A stretch of DNA of 64,000 nucleotides from Rotaria socialis (lineage: Eukaryota > Rotifera > Eurotatoria > Philodinida > Philodinidae), in contig CAJNYU010000990.1 of NCBI GenBank assembly GCA_905331475.1, forward strand, positions 62,001 through 126,000, given 5' to 3'. The notes beneath the pieces were generated by a model. The model made no database searches. It saw only the letters and a list, made by a program, of their open reading frames with translations, and had not been told where the DNA came from. A program made the position numbers and the translations under genes. Positions within the stretch are counted from its first letter, which is position 1. Each line of letters starts with the position of its first letter. Of this stretch, positions 48,201-60,226 are shown in pieces.

Positions 48201-49225
48201 TGCAGAAGTATTATTGGCATCATCGATAGCACTTATACTCTTATTGCCAACTGTAAATAATATCTCAGCATCCTCAGTGATCGACCATTTGAGTGGAAAT
48301 GTTTGATTATTTGTCGGTATAAGCCATATATCAAATAGACCTCGCATATAATCAAAATACCAAGTATCAAATTCATCTTCCAAAGTGAGAGGTTCGGCTA
48401 GCTGTAATTTTGTAAGAGAATAACCCGTATTAACTACACCTCGAGTGCTTAATTGCGTACGAATAAATACATCTAAAACACAACCTTGAGTAAATCGTGT
48501 CGATGAGGGAACTTTGTTTATTGCAGAACGAGATGCATTACCTCGACTAAAAAGCATAAAAAATAAATATTGTACTGGAAAATCATTTCAAAAGTATTGT
48601 TACTATGCGAGAAACTTTTATAAATTAACTTCTTGAAAAAAATCAAAAGAAAAATAGCGACAAATCACCGATAGATTTATCTTTCTCACAACTTTCTTTC
48701 ATCTTGTAAACAGGACGAATTCCAGACTGGTTAATTCACACAATCAAAACTTTTGTATGTTTTTACTTACTTAGCATGATCATTTTGCTTTTTGATCAAT
48801 GATGTGAATAAAAATTCTTCAATAAATTGTTCAACTGATTTCCGATCCTGTTTTACATGAATATAACATGTAATTTGGCGTACTAATTCCGTTTCAATCG
48901 TTTGTTTTATTTGAACATTCGATTGCGGGATAATATTCATTGGATTTGGCAATAATGATTTCATGAAGTATATTTCAACCAGTTTCACCTTTACATCAAA
49001 ATCATCTTCACCACTTAAACAAATTTTCAAATGTTGTAAGTTAATTGGATCATCAAGCAAGCGTAGCTGTTGAGCAATATTTTTTAGAGTTTGTTCATTC
49101 GGAGCATCATTACGATTAGATATGAAATTATTCGAACGGATTTGTGCAAGGTTTGCATCGTTGATAGAATTTATAGAAGCTGTAACTGAAAGAAAATCAA
49201 ACACAGAAAGTTGCATCGAAGCCAT
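45214..49225 (-). CDS. AAA+ ATPase with CHORD-like Cys/His region
   Basis: Exons inferred (minus): 49225-48771, 48546-47918, 47869-47210, 47152-46660, 46573-45214; 1198 residues in one frame. The N-terminal ~500 residues are unassigned and end in coiled-coil segments (RQTLLRIEKAKLEDEMAELG). The AAA module has Walker A GPPGTGKS (579-586, split by an intron), Walker B CVSIDEIDSLAPKR (near 640) and a sensor/arginine region (FFCATNRIHMMDEAFLRRM), close to the Cdc48/NSF group. A later stretch SMIVFDLDSLIG looks like a Walker-B-like remnant of a second AAA ring. Residues ~1028-1125 show CVKC, GQCVYHDGFVYD, FICCNQ and GGCKKAKH, the spacing of a CHORD zinc-binding domain, with a longer insert. Molecular role unknown; substrate remodelling by ATP hydrolysis is inferred. 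It is divergent from the coiled-coil gene 430 bp away. Confidence 0.8.
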
Positions 49226-49654
49226 TTTGAATGAAATATGTCAAGGGATTGTCGAATATTACTTAAATAGACGCAAGGATATTCGTCGATCGTTTCTTCC
49301 TTTGCCAACTATATATTTCATAACTATGGAACAAGTTGGATAGTTCCATTCTTTAGTACAAAAGGTAGGCAATGCTTTTTTTCTTGTTACATTCTTATCA
49401 GTACTGGATTTTTAGCACCGTCTGCACATACACATTCGTCTGGTTTTCTCCATTGTGTAATAATATGAAACTTATCACATGATAAATATGACGTGTTTTT
49501 TACCTGCATAAATATAAAGATACTCGATTTGTTCTTACTAATGTTATATAGGTGGATTTTTCTTTTTTTATGACTAAAGTCAAATATAATTTTCTCGATA
49601 TAAAATAAAGCAGTTAAAGTGTTAGATTCTTATTTTTCGGAAACATTCTAAGTG
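49226..49654. promoter_or_regulatory. candidate bidirectional promoter region
   Basis: 430 bp separates the start codons of the divergent AAA+ and coiled-coil genes, so both promoters must lie here or in 5' introns. No clear core motif was identified. Confidence 0.4.
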
Positions 49655-52600
49655 ATGAATCACAATTATCAATATAATAACAACATAGATCACTTAGCTC
49701 AATCTAATAAAGAACAACAGCAAAGAGATCAATTGTTACAAGTCGAAAGTGAGGTACGTATTATAGAAAACTCAATACAAAATGCTGAGGAAGAACTAAA
49801 AACAATCACCAAAGAACGTATTATGTTACAAGCTCAGCAAAGCAAACATGAACAAGAATTATCTGCATATAATATTCAACTTACTCAAATGACAAATGAA
49901 ATGCAACGAATCCACAATGAATTACACAAGCTACAAGAAGAACAAAAAAATCTTATTATGGAGAGAGATCGAATACAAACGGAACTTAATCGCCAACAAA
50001 CAGTTCTTCGTTCGGAAGATAGAAAATTGCAAGAGCTTCAGAATAAAATGAGAAATCTAGAAAATGAAAAACATCAAATTGAACAGCATCGAATCGAATT
50101 AACAGAAGCCTTACGACAGAGTGAAGCTAATCGGCAAGATCTTGAACGACAAATGGCTGCTGCTGATGTTGAAATTAGTGCACTCGTGAGACAAATTGAA
50201 CAACTTCGCCAACAAATTCAAATAGTTGAACAGGCAGTTCAGGAGCTAAACGATCAAATTCAAGAAAATGTCGATCAAATAAATGAACTTGAAGAGAAAA
50301 TTGCTGAACATAAAAAAACAATACAAGAAATCGATATGGAAAAAATCCGAATTGAAGCAGAAATCGAACATATTCAAGATAGAATTTCTAGAATTCAAAT
50401 GATCATTGATCTGAAAAACGATCAAGAAAAAGATCTCTCTCAATATCAAGAGAAACGTGAACAAGAACGAGAAGAAGCATCGAAAACATTGAAAAATGCT
50501 CTAACAAGATGTGATGAATTGAAAGAAGCAATCAATTCATTAGAAAGAGACTTGAAAACGATGAGAGAACAACTAGCGAAACTTAACACCGAACTGCTCC
50601 AACTAGAAGACAAAAAGCGTCAGGCAACAAATGAAGAGATTTTAGCTAGGTATGGATTTTTTCTTAGTCTTAAGATGAATATAAATCCAACAAAAAACAT
50701 TGAGCGTACAGATTAAATGCACCTTTCATTACTCCTATCGTAAATCATCAATAGTTTTTCACTTTTGTGAAGATAAAAAAGACTTTCTGATATTTATTAA
50801 CAGAGAAGCAGTTGCTTTGGCTCAACAAGAATGTGAAAAACTTAAAGCAGAAACTATTCAGATAGAAGCAACATTACAAGAAAAACAGCAAGAAAATAAT
50901 CATGCGAAAACTAAAATGACAGAACTTGAAAATGCACTAAAAACAAAACAAGCAGAATTGACGAAAATCGTCGAAAAAGTCAATCAACTCGATCAAAATT
51001 TAAAAAATTGTGAACGAAAGCTAGAAGAAGCCATTAGGCTACGAGATCAACATAAAGAGACATTGCGTCGAGAAGAAGAAAACGAGCGGAAAGCACAAAA
51101 TGCAGTTCAAGAACAAGATATGATAGTAAAAGATGCTCAAAATAAACTCAATCAATCTGAATTAGACGAAAGTGAAGCAAAATCTGCTTATGATGAAGCA
51201 AAGAGATTAGAAGAAGAAGCTAATAGAGAATTGCAGGAAGCAAAAAATGAGATGAACCAACTTGAAAGTGCCCTGCGGCTTGCACAAGCGGCTCTGGTCA
51301 TTGCATCCGTAGGATCGATGTTATTGATCGGAGCCGTAGGTGCGGCTGAGTACGCTCTTAATTCCTTTCGATCAACGTTGGCGAATGCTGAACGGACGGC
51401 TGCGTCACGAAAGGAAGAACGTGTGCAGCGATACAATGCTCACCAAACAGCAGTTCAGAAGAAAGCAGCAGCACATACGCATTTACAAGCAGAACAACTA
51501 AAACTTGAAACACGACGTCGAGAATTACATAATCAAACTGAAACAAAAAATCGTGCTAAATATGAACTTGATCAACAAGAAAATGTGGTGAGCGCTCTTA
51601 CAGATGATCGAAATAAGCTTGACGATGAACTCACAGATGCTAAACGTCAACAATTAACCAAAGAAAATGAAATTAAAGATCAAGAAAACGAAATTTCAAA
51701 TCAAAAAACAATCGTCGAGCAATTGGATAAAGAGCTCACTGTAATCAATACTGAAAAAAACGATGTTGAAAAAAGAACCATTGCAGCTACTCAAGTCCAA
51801 AACGCTGCAGTTGAACGTCATCGGAACGCTGAAGAAGTATTCACCGAAGTGACACATACATTAAAAAATAAAGGTACTGAGCAACAGCTGACACTTGAGA
51901 AAATTGATCAGAAGAACATGGAACTCGAAGCAAAAAATACTGAAGTTCGTGAAAAAGAAGCGGAAGTTATCAATGCACAAAATAAAGTACGAGCGATCGA
52001 CGAAGATTTACAAATGCTTAAGAAAACTAAAGCCGAGTTACAAAAAGACAGGAACGATCAACAGCGTGCTATTCAAATAGAACAGCAAAAACGAGATGAA
52101 AATAAAGAAAAACGTCGTGAAATCCAAAAGCAATTAAAAGAAATTACAAATGAAAAAGAGACATTGATAAAAAAGCAGACCGATATCAAACGACAATTGA
52201 AAACAAAAAATACTGAATTACTCAACAAAGCAAAGCAAGTGCAGAATATCGAAGCACAAGTGAGTTTTCATAATGATATTTGCATTCTATGGAGTTTCAT
52301 ATCAAAGATTTGAGAGTGAAGTCCTGTGTAACTATTTTCCTTTGTCCAAGTTTTCTTGTCATTCCGTTATTGCGAGTGAACAAAGTAACGTGAATTTAGT
52401 CTCACTTCATCGAACCAAAAATTGAAGTTGTGTTGAAACAGAGAATGTAACTACCTCATATCTTGACGAGCCAAAATAAATACATATGATGTACTTCCTG
52501 AGAAAATTCCCATTAGATCTTCTTCATAAAACGGTGTCAGTATTTTGTTAGAGATTTGAATCAGATATTTTCCGTGTGTGTGTGTGTAGGAGTTCAATTG

Positions 52601-54244
52601 CTTCGGTGCCACAAATTATACGCGTTTTTCACATTCTCATTCAGGAAATATATTCGAGAGAGCTTCACTTTTAAATACGGAATTTACTTTTCAGTGCCTC
52701 GATTGATTCGGATTTAAAATATTTTGTATTGAATGATCATACGTTGAAACAATTTGTTAACAGTTGAACCTTATATTTCTTAATAGATCAACAGTCGGCA
52801 AGGAAAACATAGTACAATCACACTTCAACGTGATCATCAACAAACCGAAACGAGACGATTAAAAGGAGAAATAAGTAGTATTGAACAAAAAGTGCAAGAT
52901 AAAAATCGTCAAATTCAACAATTTAATCTAAAGATACAAGAGCAAGAACAAAATAAACAGGTACAGAAAAAATGTCAAGTTTATATATTTTCGTCCATCG
53001 TTCTTCGCTGTAGAATATCTTAAGATTACATCAACCCGAATTATTCTAAATTGCTATAAGAATCGAATAATCTGTATCACATGAGACCGACGATTGTTCG
53101 GAATGAAATTTTCTAAGTTCAGATTTCGTTGATCTTTTATCAGAAAAATGACCGTTGAGATTTTGAAAGATATCTTCTAAAAAGAAAAGGCTCTCTCAAA
53201 CTTTTTGAAACGTTTCAAAATACATAACCAACGATTTCATTCGATAATTCATAGTCTATTTGATACATATATTCAAAATTAAAGTCCCCATGATTTATGC
53301 TCCAATAGCGAAACATATACTTCATGTTTTATAATGATTGTCGAGCAATAAAAATGCGACAATAAAGTTCTTTAGTTCTGACAACTGGTTATTTAATACA
53401 TCTTCAACTTTCTTTATTTAAAATTGTGATTCATCTTTTTGACAGAATAATAGACGCGTCTTTTCGGACATTTATTTTGATATTATGAGAAGCCCTCATC
53501 CAATATTTCCTCAGTAGATAAGAAGTCTTCGTTTCATTTATCAATCGCTATCTATGTTTACTTTCCGTATCAACTAGAATATTATCAATGGACGCGTCCC
53601 GAAAGTTTTATGAATATGTAATATATTATCGAATATTGAAAATAGTGTTAAAGCTGTAGTTTCAAAGGGCAGATATTTTCCTGTGAATCAAAATATCGAT
53701 AAAATTCATATCGCATATTGTTCAATTGTATGAGGAGGGCGTGGGTGCAGATGGGAGTGTGTGAATACGGTGTATAGGAAATCTTCTTGCACCCACACCC
53801 TCAAAACAAAAAAAGCAAATTCAGTTGATCTTGTTTCTCTTGTCTTTAACATAGACGTCTGAAAAAAATATCAGAGAAAGCAAACAAAATCTCACTCGTC
53901 TTGAACAACGTCTTGATCCTCTCAATACACAAGTTCAGGACAAACAAACGATCTACAATGAACAATATAATGCACATAGTAAGCTGAGCAGTGAGATGGA
54001 AGCACGTAAAATGTCCAAAGCTGTCATCGATCAACAGCTCAGCGAACTCAACGGAAAAGAGATATCAAAACAGATTGAAATACGAACACAAGTACGCCGT
54101 TTTGGAGCACAAAAAATTTCTTTAAATCAACTTCAACAGCAAAGTACTCAGAATGTTAATGTACAACAGTCACAACATCAAAGAAGATATATTCTACATG
54201 ACAACGAATATCAAACAAAAGCGTATAAAAATGAAAATAAATAG
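49655..54244 (+). CDS. long coiled-coil protein with a central hydrophobic segment
   Basis: Exons inferred: 49655-50649, 50804-52259, 52787-52960, 53855-54244; 1004 residues. Almost the whole length is Glu/Gln/Lys/Arg-rich heptad sequence (EELKTITKERIMLQAQQ; LNDQIQENVDQINELEEKI), SMC- or golgin-like in style but without ATPase motifs. About residues 490-515 break the coil: LRLAQAALVIASVGSMLLIG followed by AVGAAEYAL, a Gly/Ala-rich apolar stretch that could be a membrane hairpin or a hinge. The C-terminus is Gln-rich (LQQQSTQNVNVQQSQ). Intron 3 (894 bp) carries a telomere-like inverted tract. Low-complexity coiled coil prevents family assignment; a structural or tethering role is only a guess. 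Confidence 0.8.
53735..53802. repeat. telomere-like inverted tract inside coiled-coil gene intron
   Basis: gagggcgtgggtgcagatgg ... cttgcacccacaccctc: arms of ~15 nt over a ~35-bp loop. Confidence 0.7.
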
Positions 54245-56300
54245 TAGTCGATTATTCTTAAATTCAATATAACCTATCTTTTATCAATAACACTCTCGAG
54301 ATGATAAATAAATTTAAAAGGTTTTTGGTATTCTTGCAGAGTTTGTTGACTAGTTTATGTCAAATTGAAATTTGACTTAATCGAAATCTACAAGAAGTTA
54401 TAAACAAAAAATGGCACTTGAAACTTTACCGTAAAGTAGAAAAAGAAACAAGAAAATCTCTAGGGCCCAAGGGGCCTCACTAGAAATGACAGAAGACAAC
54501 CGAATGAACCCCTCTGTTACGATCATACGATTGTCTATGTTGGTGTCGTTGAGAAGCTACTCAATTCGAAAACAGATTGAGCTATCTCTTAACGAAGAAC
54601 ACAAATCAGTCTGTTAGTCTCAATTCTTACTTTTTCAGCAATCGATTATTAGGCGAAAATAAGTTTCAAATCAAAATTCTAAATGTGCTTATATTTCAAA
54701 TAATGTTTAAAAAATGCAGTTTAAATTCACCGACGCGTTTTGTGTTTATTTTACTGAAATATTGAAATACTATTCAGGGCTCTGTAATTGTAGTATACAA
54801 GTACAAACAAAGCAGATTTTAGAAAAAATGAAAACAAATTTCATACAAATTGGGAAAATTTAGAAGTTTTTCATAGATGTCATTTTATCGATAAGAGTGC
54901 CATCAATTGGATTTTCAATAATATCAGATTTGAGATCAAACTGAAGTTTCGATTGGTATTGTCTTTCAAAGAATTGCTTCATTGAAATTTGCAATGATTC
55001 TAAGGTTTATGTCGGTATAACTTTGTATCTGATAACGGGTGGGGCAAAATTTTTGCATTAGTTTTGCTTTTGATATAACTCTGTGATGCGATGTCATAGA
55101 GACTTGATGTTTCTTTAGTTATGTAGAGCAAACTATCCAGTGGAAAATATATAAAAGAATTTGACTGAAAATGTTTTTCGAAGGCTATGCAAATGGCAGA
55201 ACAAAAGGCACTGAAAAACAAATCCGCAAATTTTATCACATTCTTTTAATCTAGAAATATTTGTTTGAGCTTTTTCATTGCCCACTTTCGGCGCGTTCGA
55301 GCACCATATACAAACAGTTGATTACTAAAACGAAGACTTTGATTTGATATTAAAGTAATTGGTATAGCATACAAGAGAATGCACACAAGACAATTTGATT
55401 AAAAAAAAAGCAATTGTTCAAATTTGGAATTCCAACACAAAAACAAACTTTTGTCTGAGTATCTGACAGAAAAACTGTATCCTATTCCAAATAATATCGT
55501 TTAGTGGAGAACTCAATAAACTTTATTTTTCGTATAAATCATATAGCTTTTGGCAATCTGTCTCAGAGAAGAGTTCATTTTTTGACTACTGTCTACAGTG
55601 ATGAAAATTCCGTGACCTAGATGATATCTTACAAGTGTTCGTTTCGGCCGTTATAAAACATGTAGAAACAATTTTTTTTTGTACAGTAATGGTACTCTAT
55701 CCTTACATAGTAAACTGTGGATGAGATGAATAAAAAGATAACCTGTCTAATTATAGAAAGTATTTTTTTAAAGCCAAAACAGTTGCGAAACGGTTCTCCA
55801 TCCCCTTTTTTCTAAGATCATTGTGGCCTTCGAAAAACATTCGTAATCAAATTCTTTTACATATTTTTCCACTAGACATTTTACACTTTCTAAACAAAAT
55901 AACATCATGTCTCTACAATACTTCCTTACAAAGTTATATCAAAAACAAATGTTTGCCCACCTGTTATTATAAAAGATTTGATTCTAGTTCAATTTAGTTT
56001 ACATAATTATTATTTTACCGAATATTTTAAAGTTATTTTGAAGTCATATTCAAATCCCCTCGACAATAAACCATTTATATGCATCTTTTTGACTTTTAAA
56101 CAACGAATCAACCCGAATTCCGAATCGAGTTAACAATTCATTGTAGATTGTATACTGCAACGTTTGACTTTGATGATTGATCAAGCAGTATTATTATTTT
56201 AGGATGAGGTTGAAGAATTTCATTATTATTTTAATTAATTCAGAGGTGTATTTTTTCTGAATATAGAGCAAAACTTTAACTATGGCTTTATATAGTTTCT
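54245..56300. other. intergenic, no recognisable gene
   Basis: Two kilobases of AT-rich sequence. Short frames at 54577 and 55000 match nothing I know. Confidence 0.45.
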
Positions 56301-56303
56301 CTT

Positions 56304-56374
56304 TGGGTGAGCGTGTGGGTGTGGGTTTATAAAATAATGAAATCATCACACCCACACCTTCACCCACACACGGG
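56304..56374. repeat. telomere-like inverted tract
   Basis: tgggtgagcgtgtgggtgtggg, ~25-bp AT loop, then cacacccacaccttcaccca: arms of ~22 nt pair almost perfectly. Confidence 0.75.
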
Positions 56375-56587
56375 TCATATTTAACAATAAATATAAACTA
56401 TTGCAAGTTATATTTATTTTAAATATAAAGTGGCACTTTCATTTATGGGTTGGACATTGTAAAAAGAAAATCTTAAGGCGTCATACTCCAAACTTTTATT
56501 ATTCAATATTGAATTTTATTAAACATTTTTCAGGTTTATTATCATTTTAATTCAAAATTATTTAGGACTAGATTTATATTTAACAAT

Positions 56588-57695
56588 TTATTGTTCTTTA
56601 ATACAATCTAGACGTTTTCGATACCATACACATTCTTCTTCAAGTCCATATGTTTCACAGAGATTGGCGAATTTTTCGTATACAATCTGAACACTAAATC
56701 GAAATGTTGAATAAAGTTTACGTAAGCAAACAGGACATAGATATACAGGTTGTCCATCCATTTCAATTTCATGATTGGCACCATTCATCAAACAAACGTA
56801 ATATATACAGTGTAGTAAACCAAACAAATGACCTAGTTCATGTAGAAGAGTGCTTACACAACGTCGAAGCATTATTATACGGTGTTCATCAGTGAATTGG
56901 GAAGTCATTACTTTTTTTTGTGATGATAGAAATAATGGATCAAGACGCGCAAATGAATAAACACCAAGACTTTTAATTGGATGCGCTTGTCCGTAAACAA
57001 AATTCCAACTGTCTTCAGGGTAAATATCAGCCATGGTTATAGCTACACATACAAGTTCTCGCATTATATTACGTTTATGACGTGTGCGAGATAAATAATC
57101 AAAAAAACTATCGGTTCGATATTGTATTCTTCCATAAAGCATTCTTGATATCATATCTTTTGAAAAATTAATTTTTGGTAATAATTCAACTTGACATCCA
57201 GAAAAAAATGCGCGAGCAAATTCTATAATTACCTCAAGTGGCCCAGCTCTAAAATTTTATGTTATTAGTTGAATCGAAAAATAAATTCGCTCTCTATACC
57301 TTGGATGATCAAAACTGCCAACTGGTTGAATATAGATCGTTTTAAAACTAGGATGAAAACAAATGAACAGAAATTCCCTTAGTGAAAATAACGAAAAATA
57401 TTAAACTATGATGTACGTTGCACGAGGAACAGCTTTATATGCCATTTGTTCAAATGATTTCATCGTTTGTCCCATTTCTTCATTAACTGCCAACCAATCA
57501 CATCCATGAGGTTCTGGTATTGATTGAAAGCTTTCACTAAGTTTGTTTGTCACGGCCATTTGCATATCTCGCGGTAACTAAAACCAGAATCAACTATGTG
57601 AAAGATAAATGTAAAGCAATCTATATGTACCAGACCTTTGAAACATCACCAAGAGCTTCTGCAATACATTTGGCATCGGGAGGAACAAAGCTCAT
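56588..57695 (-). CDS. AMZ2-like: archaemetzincin (AMZ-type zinc metallopeptidase)
   Basis: Zinc aminopeptidase family M54. Exons inferred (minus): 57695-57636, 57577-57417, 57347-57300, 57248-56588; 309 residues, a usual length. Recognisable blocks in order: FKTIYIQPVGSFDHP, ITMADIYPEDSWNFVYGQA, GVYSFARLDPLF, the catalytic HELGHLFGLLHC (HExxHxxGxxH, about residues 224-235), then CLMNGANHEIEMDGQP and LCPVCLRKLYS. Together the latter make the second, four-cysteine zinc site that defines archaemetzincins. All ligands are present, so it should be active. AMZ1 versus AMZ2 cannot be decided by eye. First-exon choice (MSFVPPDAKCIAEALGD) is less certain than the rest. Confidence 0.92.
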
Positions 57696-58333
57696 ACTTT
57701 CTTGGAATTATGTGACGTTGATAGAAAATTCTATTAATATAATAATATCGAATAAGAAATCTATGAGATTTCATCCTTTAAATAGAACTTCTTGAGTCGA
57801 ATTCTCCAACATGAGTCATTTTTCAAATCATTTTACCGATTTCAGTTACTATTTGTTTGAGTTTACTTGTGATTTAATTCATATGCAGCATGACAGTACC
57901 AGAGCGATCTCTAGCGAAACGAAATTTCTTTTTAATATTCACGCAAAAAAAAAACATTCTCTAAGAAAACTTGTTGTTCATTTAATCCTTTATATCAAAA
58001 TTACAACATAATGATTTAGATCAGTGGGTGTGTGCGTTACCATGTTAGATGATTACCAAATCGTATAGAGTTAATTGATCGAGTCACTGTTAAACTAGTT
58101 AGCTAGGATAAAATGCTATATCTAGAATAGATCCGATTTGATTCGATATTTTTTGATTCAAATTTTATTCGGCGAAACTCGAATTTGCCCTCACATCCAC
58201 ACCTTCAAGAAATCCAGTTCTTAAGGATTCGTTGTTTTGAAGCTCTGTTTATAATGACAAGGAAGTTAGTCGTCAACGGTACAAAACAAATCGATATCTA
58301 TTCGTTTTTGATATGTTCGCCCTACGTTTCAAC
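57696..58333. other. intergenic
   Basis: No gene seen. A weak telomere-like motif (ccctcacatccacaccttca) lies at 58189-58208. Confidence 0.4.
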
Positions 58334-59777
58334 TTCTGGCCTCGGATTCGTCCTATATTTCCTATATTTAAAAAAGTTCCTACTTTTTCTCCTATATTTC
58401 GATGAATTTTCCTGTATTTCCTATAAAAATGAAAAAAATTAGAAAATTGCTAAAAACGCTCTTGTCTTAGTATAATTTTCGTGTTTTTTAAACAAATCTA
58501 TTCGATAATTATTGATTCTTTTGTATTCCTAGAATTTTTTTACAGGGACTCTATTTTATTTACAATTTCTTTTCACATTATCAAACGGACTAAATGAAAA
58601 TAACTGACTATTTTAAGTAAAGATATTCAAACAAAGTACAATAGTCTCTATAAATAGTTGTGTTTTTTAAAAGCTTTTATTGTTGCCTATCATATGCAGT
58701 TACGTAAATGGTTTTGTTCAAGCGTAACGCTGTGACCTTTTTTGACACACTTTGTTTTTCATTATCTTGGAAATTGTGTGAGTTAGAAAGTTCGTTCAAA
58801 CGTGATTTGATGCAACTTGTCATGATATGTTTATGCCATAAAATGACCGTTTTTGGGTTAAGTCTCTTGCTTATAGAGAGGAGCTTTGGTTGCTTGGCTG
58901 TGATATAAAAAGACTCTTTTCTTCAGGGCCACTAATAAGCTGCAGTTTCTTCTGCAACTACTTCTCCAAGTGAAACACTTCTCGAGTTAGTTTTGTAGTG
59001 CTTTTTGACCAGGCTTTAAAACACTAAAATCGTTTTCTCCAAGCTATTTTTGCTTAGATAAAAAGTGCAAGAAAACAACGTGACATTTTTAGTAACGCTG
59101 AGGTACAGTTTTTCTTCACCAATTTTGAAGCACTTAACATGATCAGAGTTATCTGATTTTTATTAGTAATAGTATTTTCTTTGTAACTAATCGTTGTACA
59201 CAAAAACGAAATTGATACATCTGTATGGAAGCTCATAAACGGTAAATTGAGTTAGAAAGTGTATAAGAGTTTACATTGTTCTTAGCTACAAAAGTCAAAA
59301 CAAAATAGGCCAGCTTGTAGAGACTGAAATTCTACAACTAACGATCTGTCATTGATATTTTTTGAAACATTTATTGGTTAAAAAATTCACAATGCGATTT
59401 TTGAAAATTTCCATACTCGATGTGAGTGAGTATAAGTTGATGTGAGTATAAACACGATACAAACCATTACCCACACCCTGATTTATTTTGTATTAGTTTA
59501 TTAATATGCAAATAAACAAATTTCGATTGGATTTAATTGTGTCTGACTCATTTAATTTAATTTAAGAAAGAATTAAAATGAAATATTGACAAAAATTTCG
59601 TGCATATGTTACGTTGATGCAGGAAAAGTTTAAAACCACGTTTAATTCGAATCTAAACAACGAATTTTCAATATCCTATTTTTTTCAGATTTTTTTACAC
59701 CTTTTCCTGTATTTTTAAAAAGTTTGATCCTGTGCTAATTCCTACATTTTCAAAAACTTGCAATCCGAGGCCAGTAA
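58334..59777. mobile_element. non-autonomous DNA transposon, 1.44 kb, 8-bp target duplication
   Basis: Ends are TTCTGGCCTCGGATT and AATCCGAGGCCAGTAA (inverted repeat of ~13 bp core). The 8-bp gtttcaac flanks both sides (58326-58333 and 59778-59785). Subterminal tttcctgtattt-type motifs occur near both ends in opposite orientation. The interior has no transposase. The 8-bp duplication suggests hAT-like mobilisation, though the termini are not the usual CAGGG. Confidence 0.8.
59421..59480. repeat. degenerate telomere-like inverted tract
   Basis: gatgtgagtgagtataagttgatgtgagt on the left and ttacccacaccctg on the right, inside the 1.44-kb element. Confidence 0.35.
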
Positions 59778-59785
59778 GTTTCAAC

Positions 59786-60226
59786 GAGTATTTGTCAATT
59801 ATCCATTCTAAAGATTGTTGTGATAGAAAAAAAACGTTTTTTTTAATGTGTACATCGAGAAAGAAAGAAAACTCGCGAAGGAATACATCAACACTATGCT
59901 TCGCGACGCAATAAATACAAGATAGATGGAAAGAAAGGAACAAGCGTAAGCACTTTTAAAGGCAACTCATATCTACATATATGCGTAGATATGTACATAT
60001 ACAGTGATGACTCATCGGCATGTAGAAAACCACGAGAAAAGAAAAGGAAATGTAACAATAACAATAATAATAATTGTTACTGTATTGCAGAAATCTAGTG
60101 CAATAAGCTTATATATATATCGCATTTATACGTTTGGAAAGATAGTTTTCGGCACTAATTTGTTATTTTATTGATCAGATTGTATTTTCAATAAAATTAC
60201 TGTTTAAGCACTCCAATAAATTCAAA
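59786..60226. other. upstream region of the PPEF-like gene
   Basis: AT-rich; an (aataat)n run near 60055 and a tatatatat stretch at 60110. No defined core promoter motif. Confidence 0.3.

Noticed and set aside
50246..51546. Minus-strand ORFs across the coiled-coil gene
   Set aside because: Open frames are a side effect of Gln/Glu/Lys-rich codon use on the + strand.
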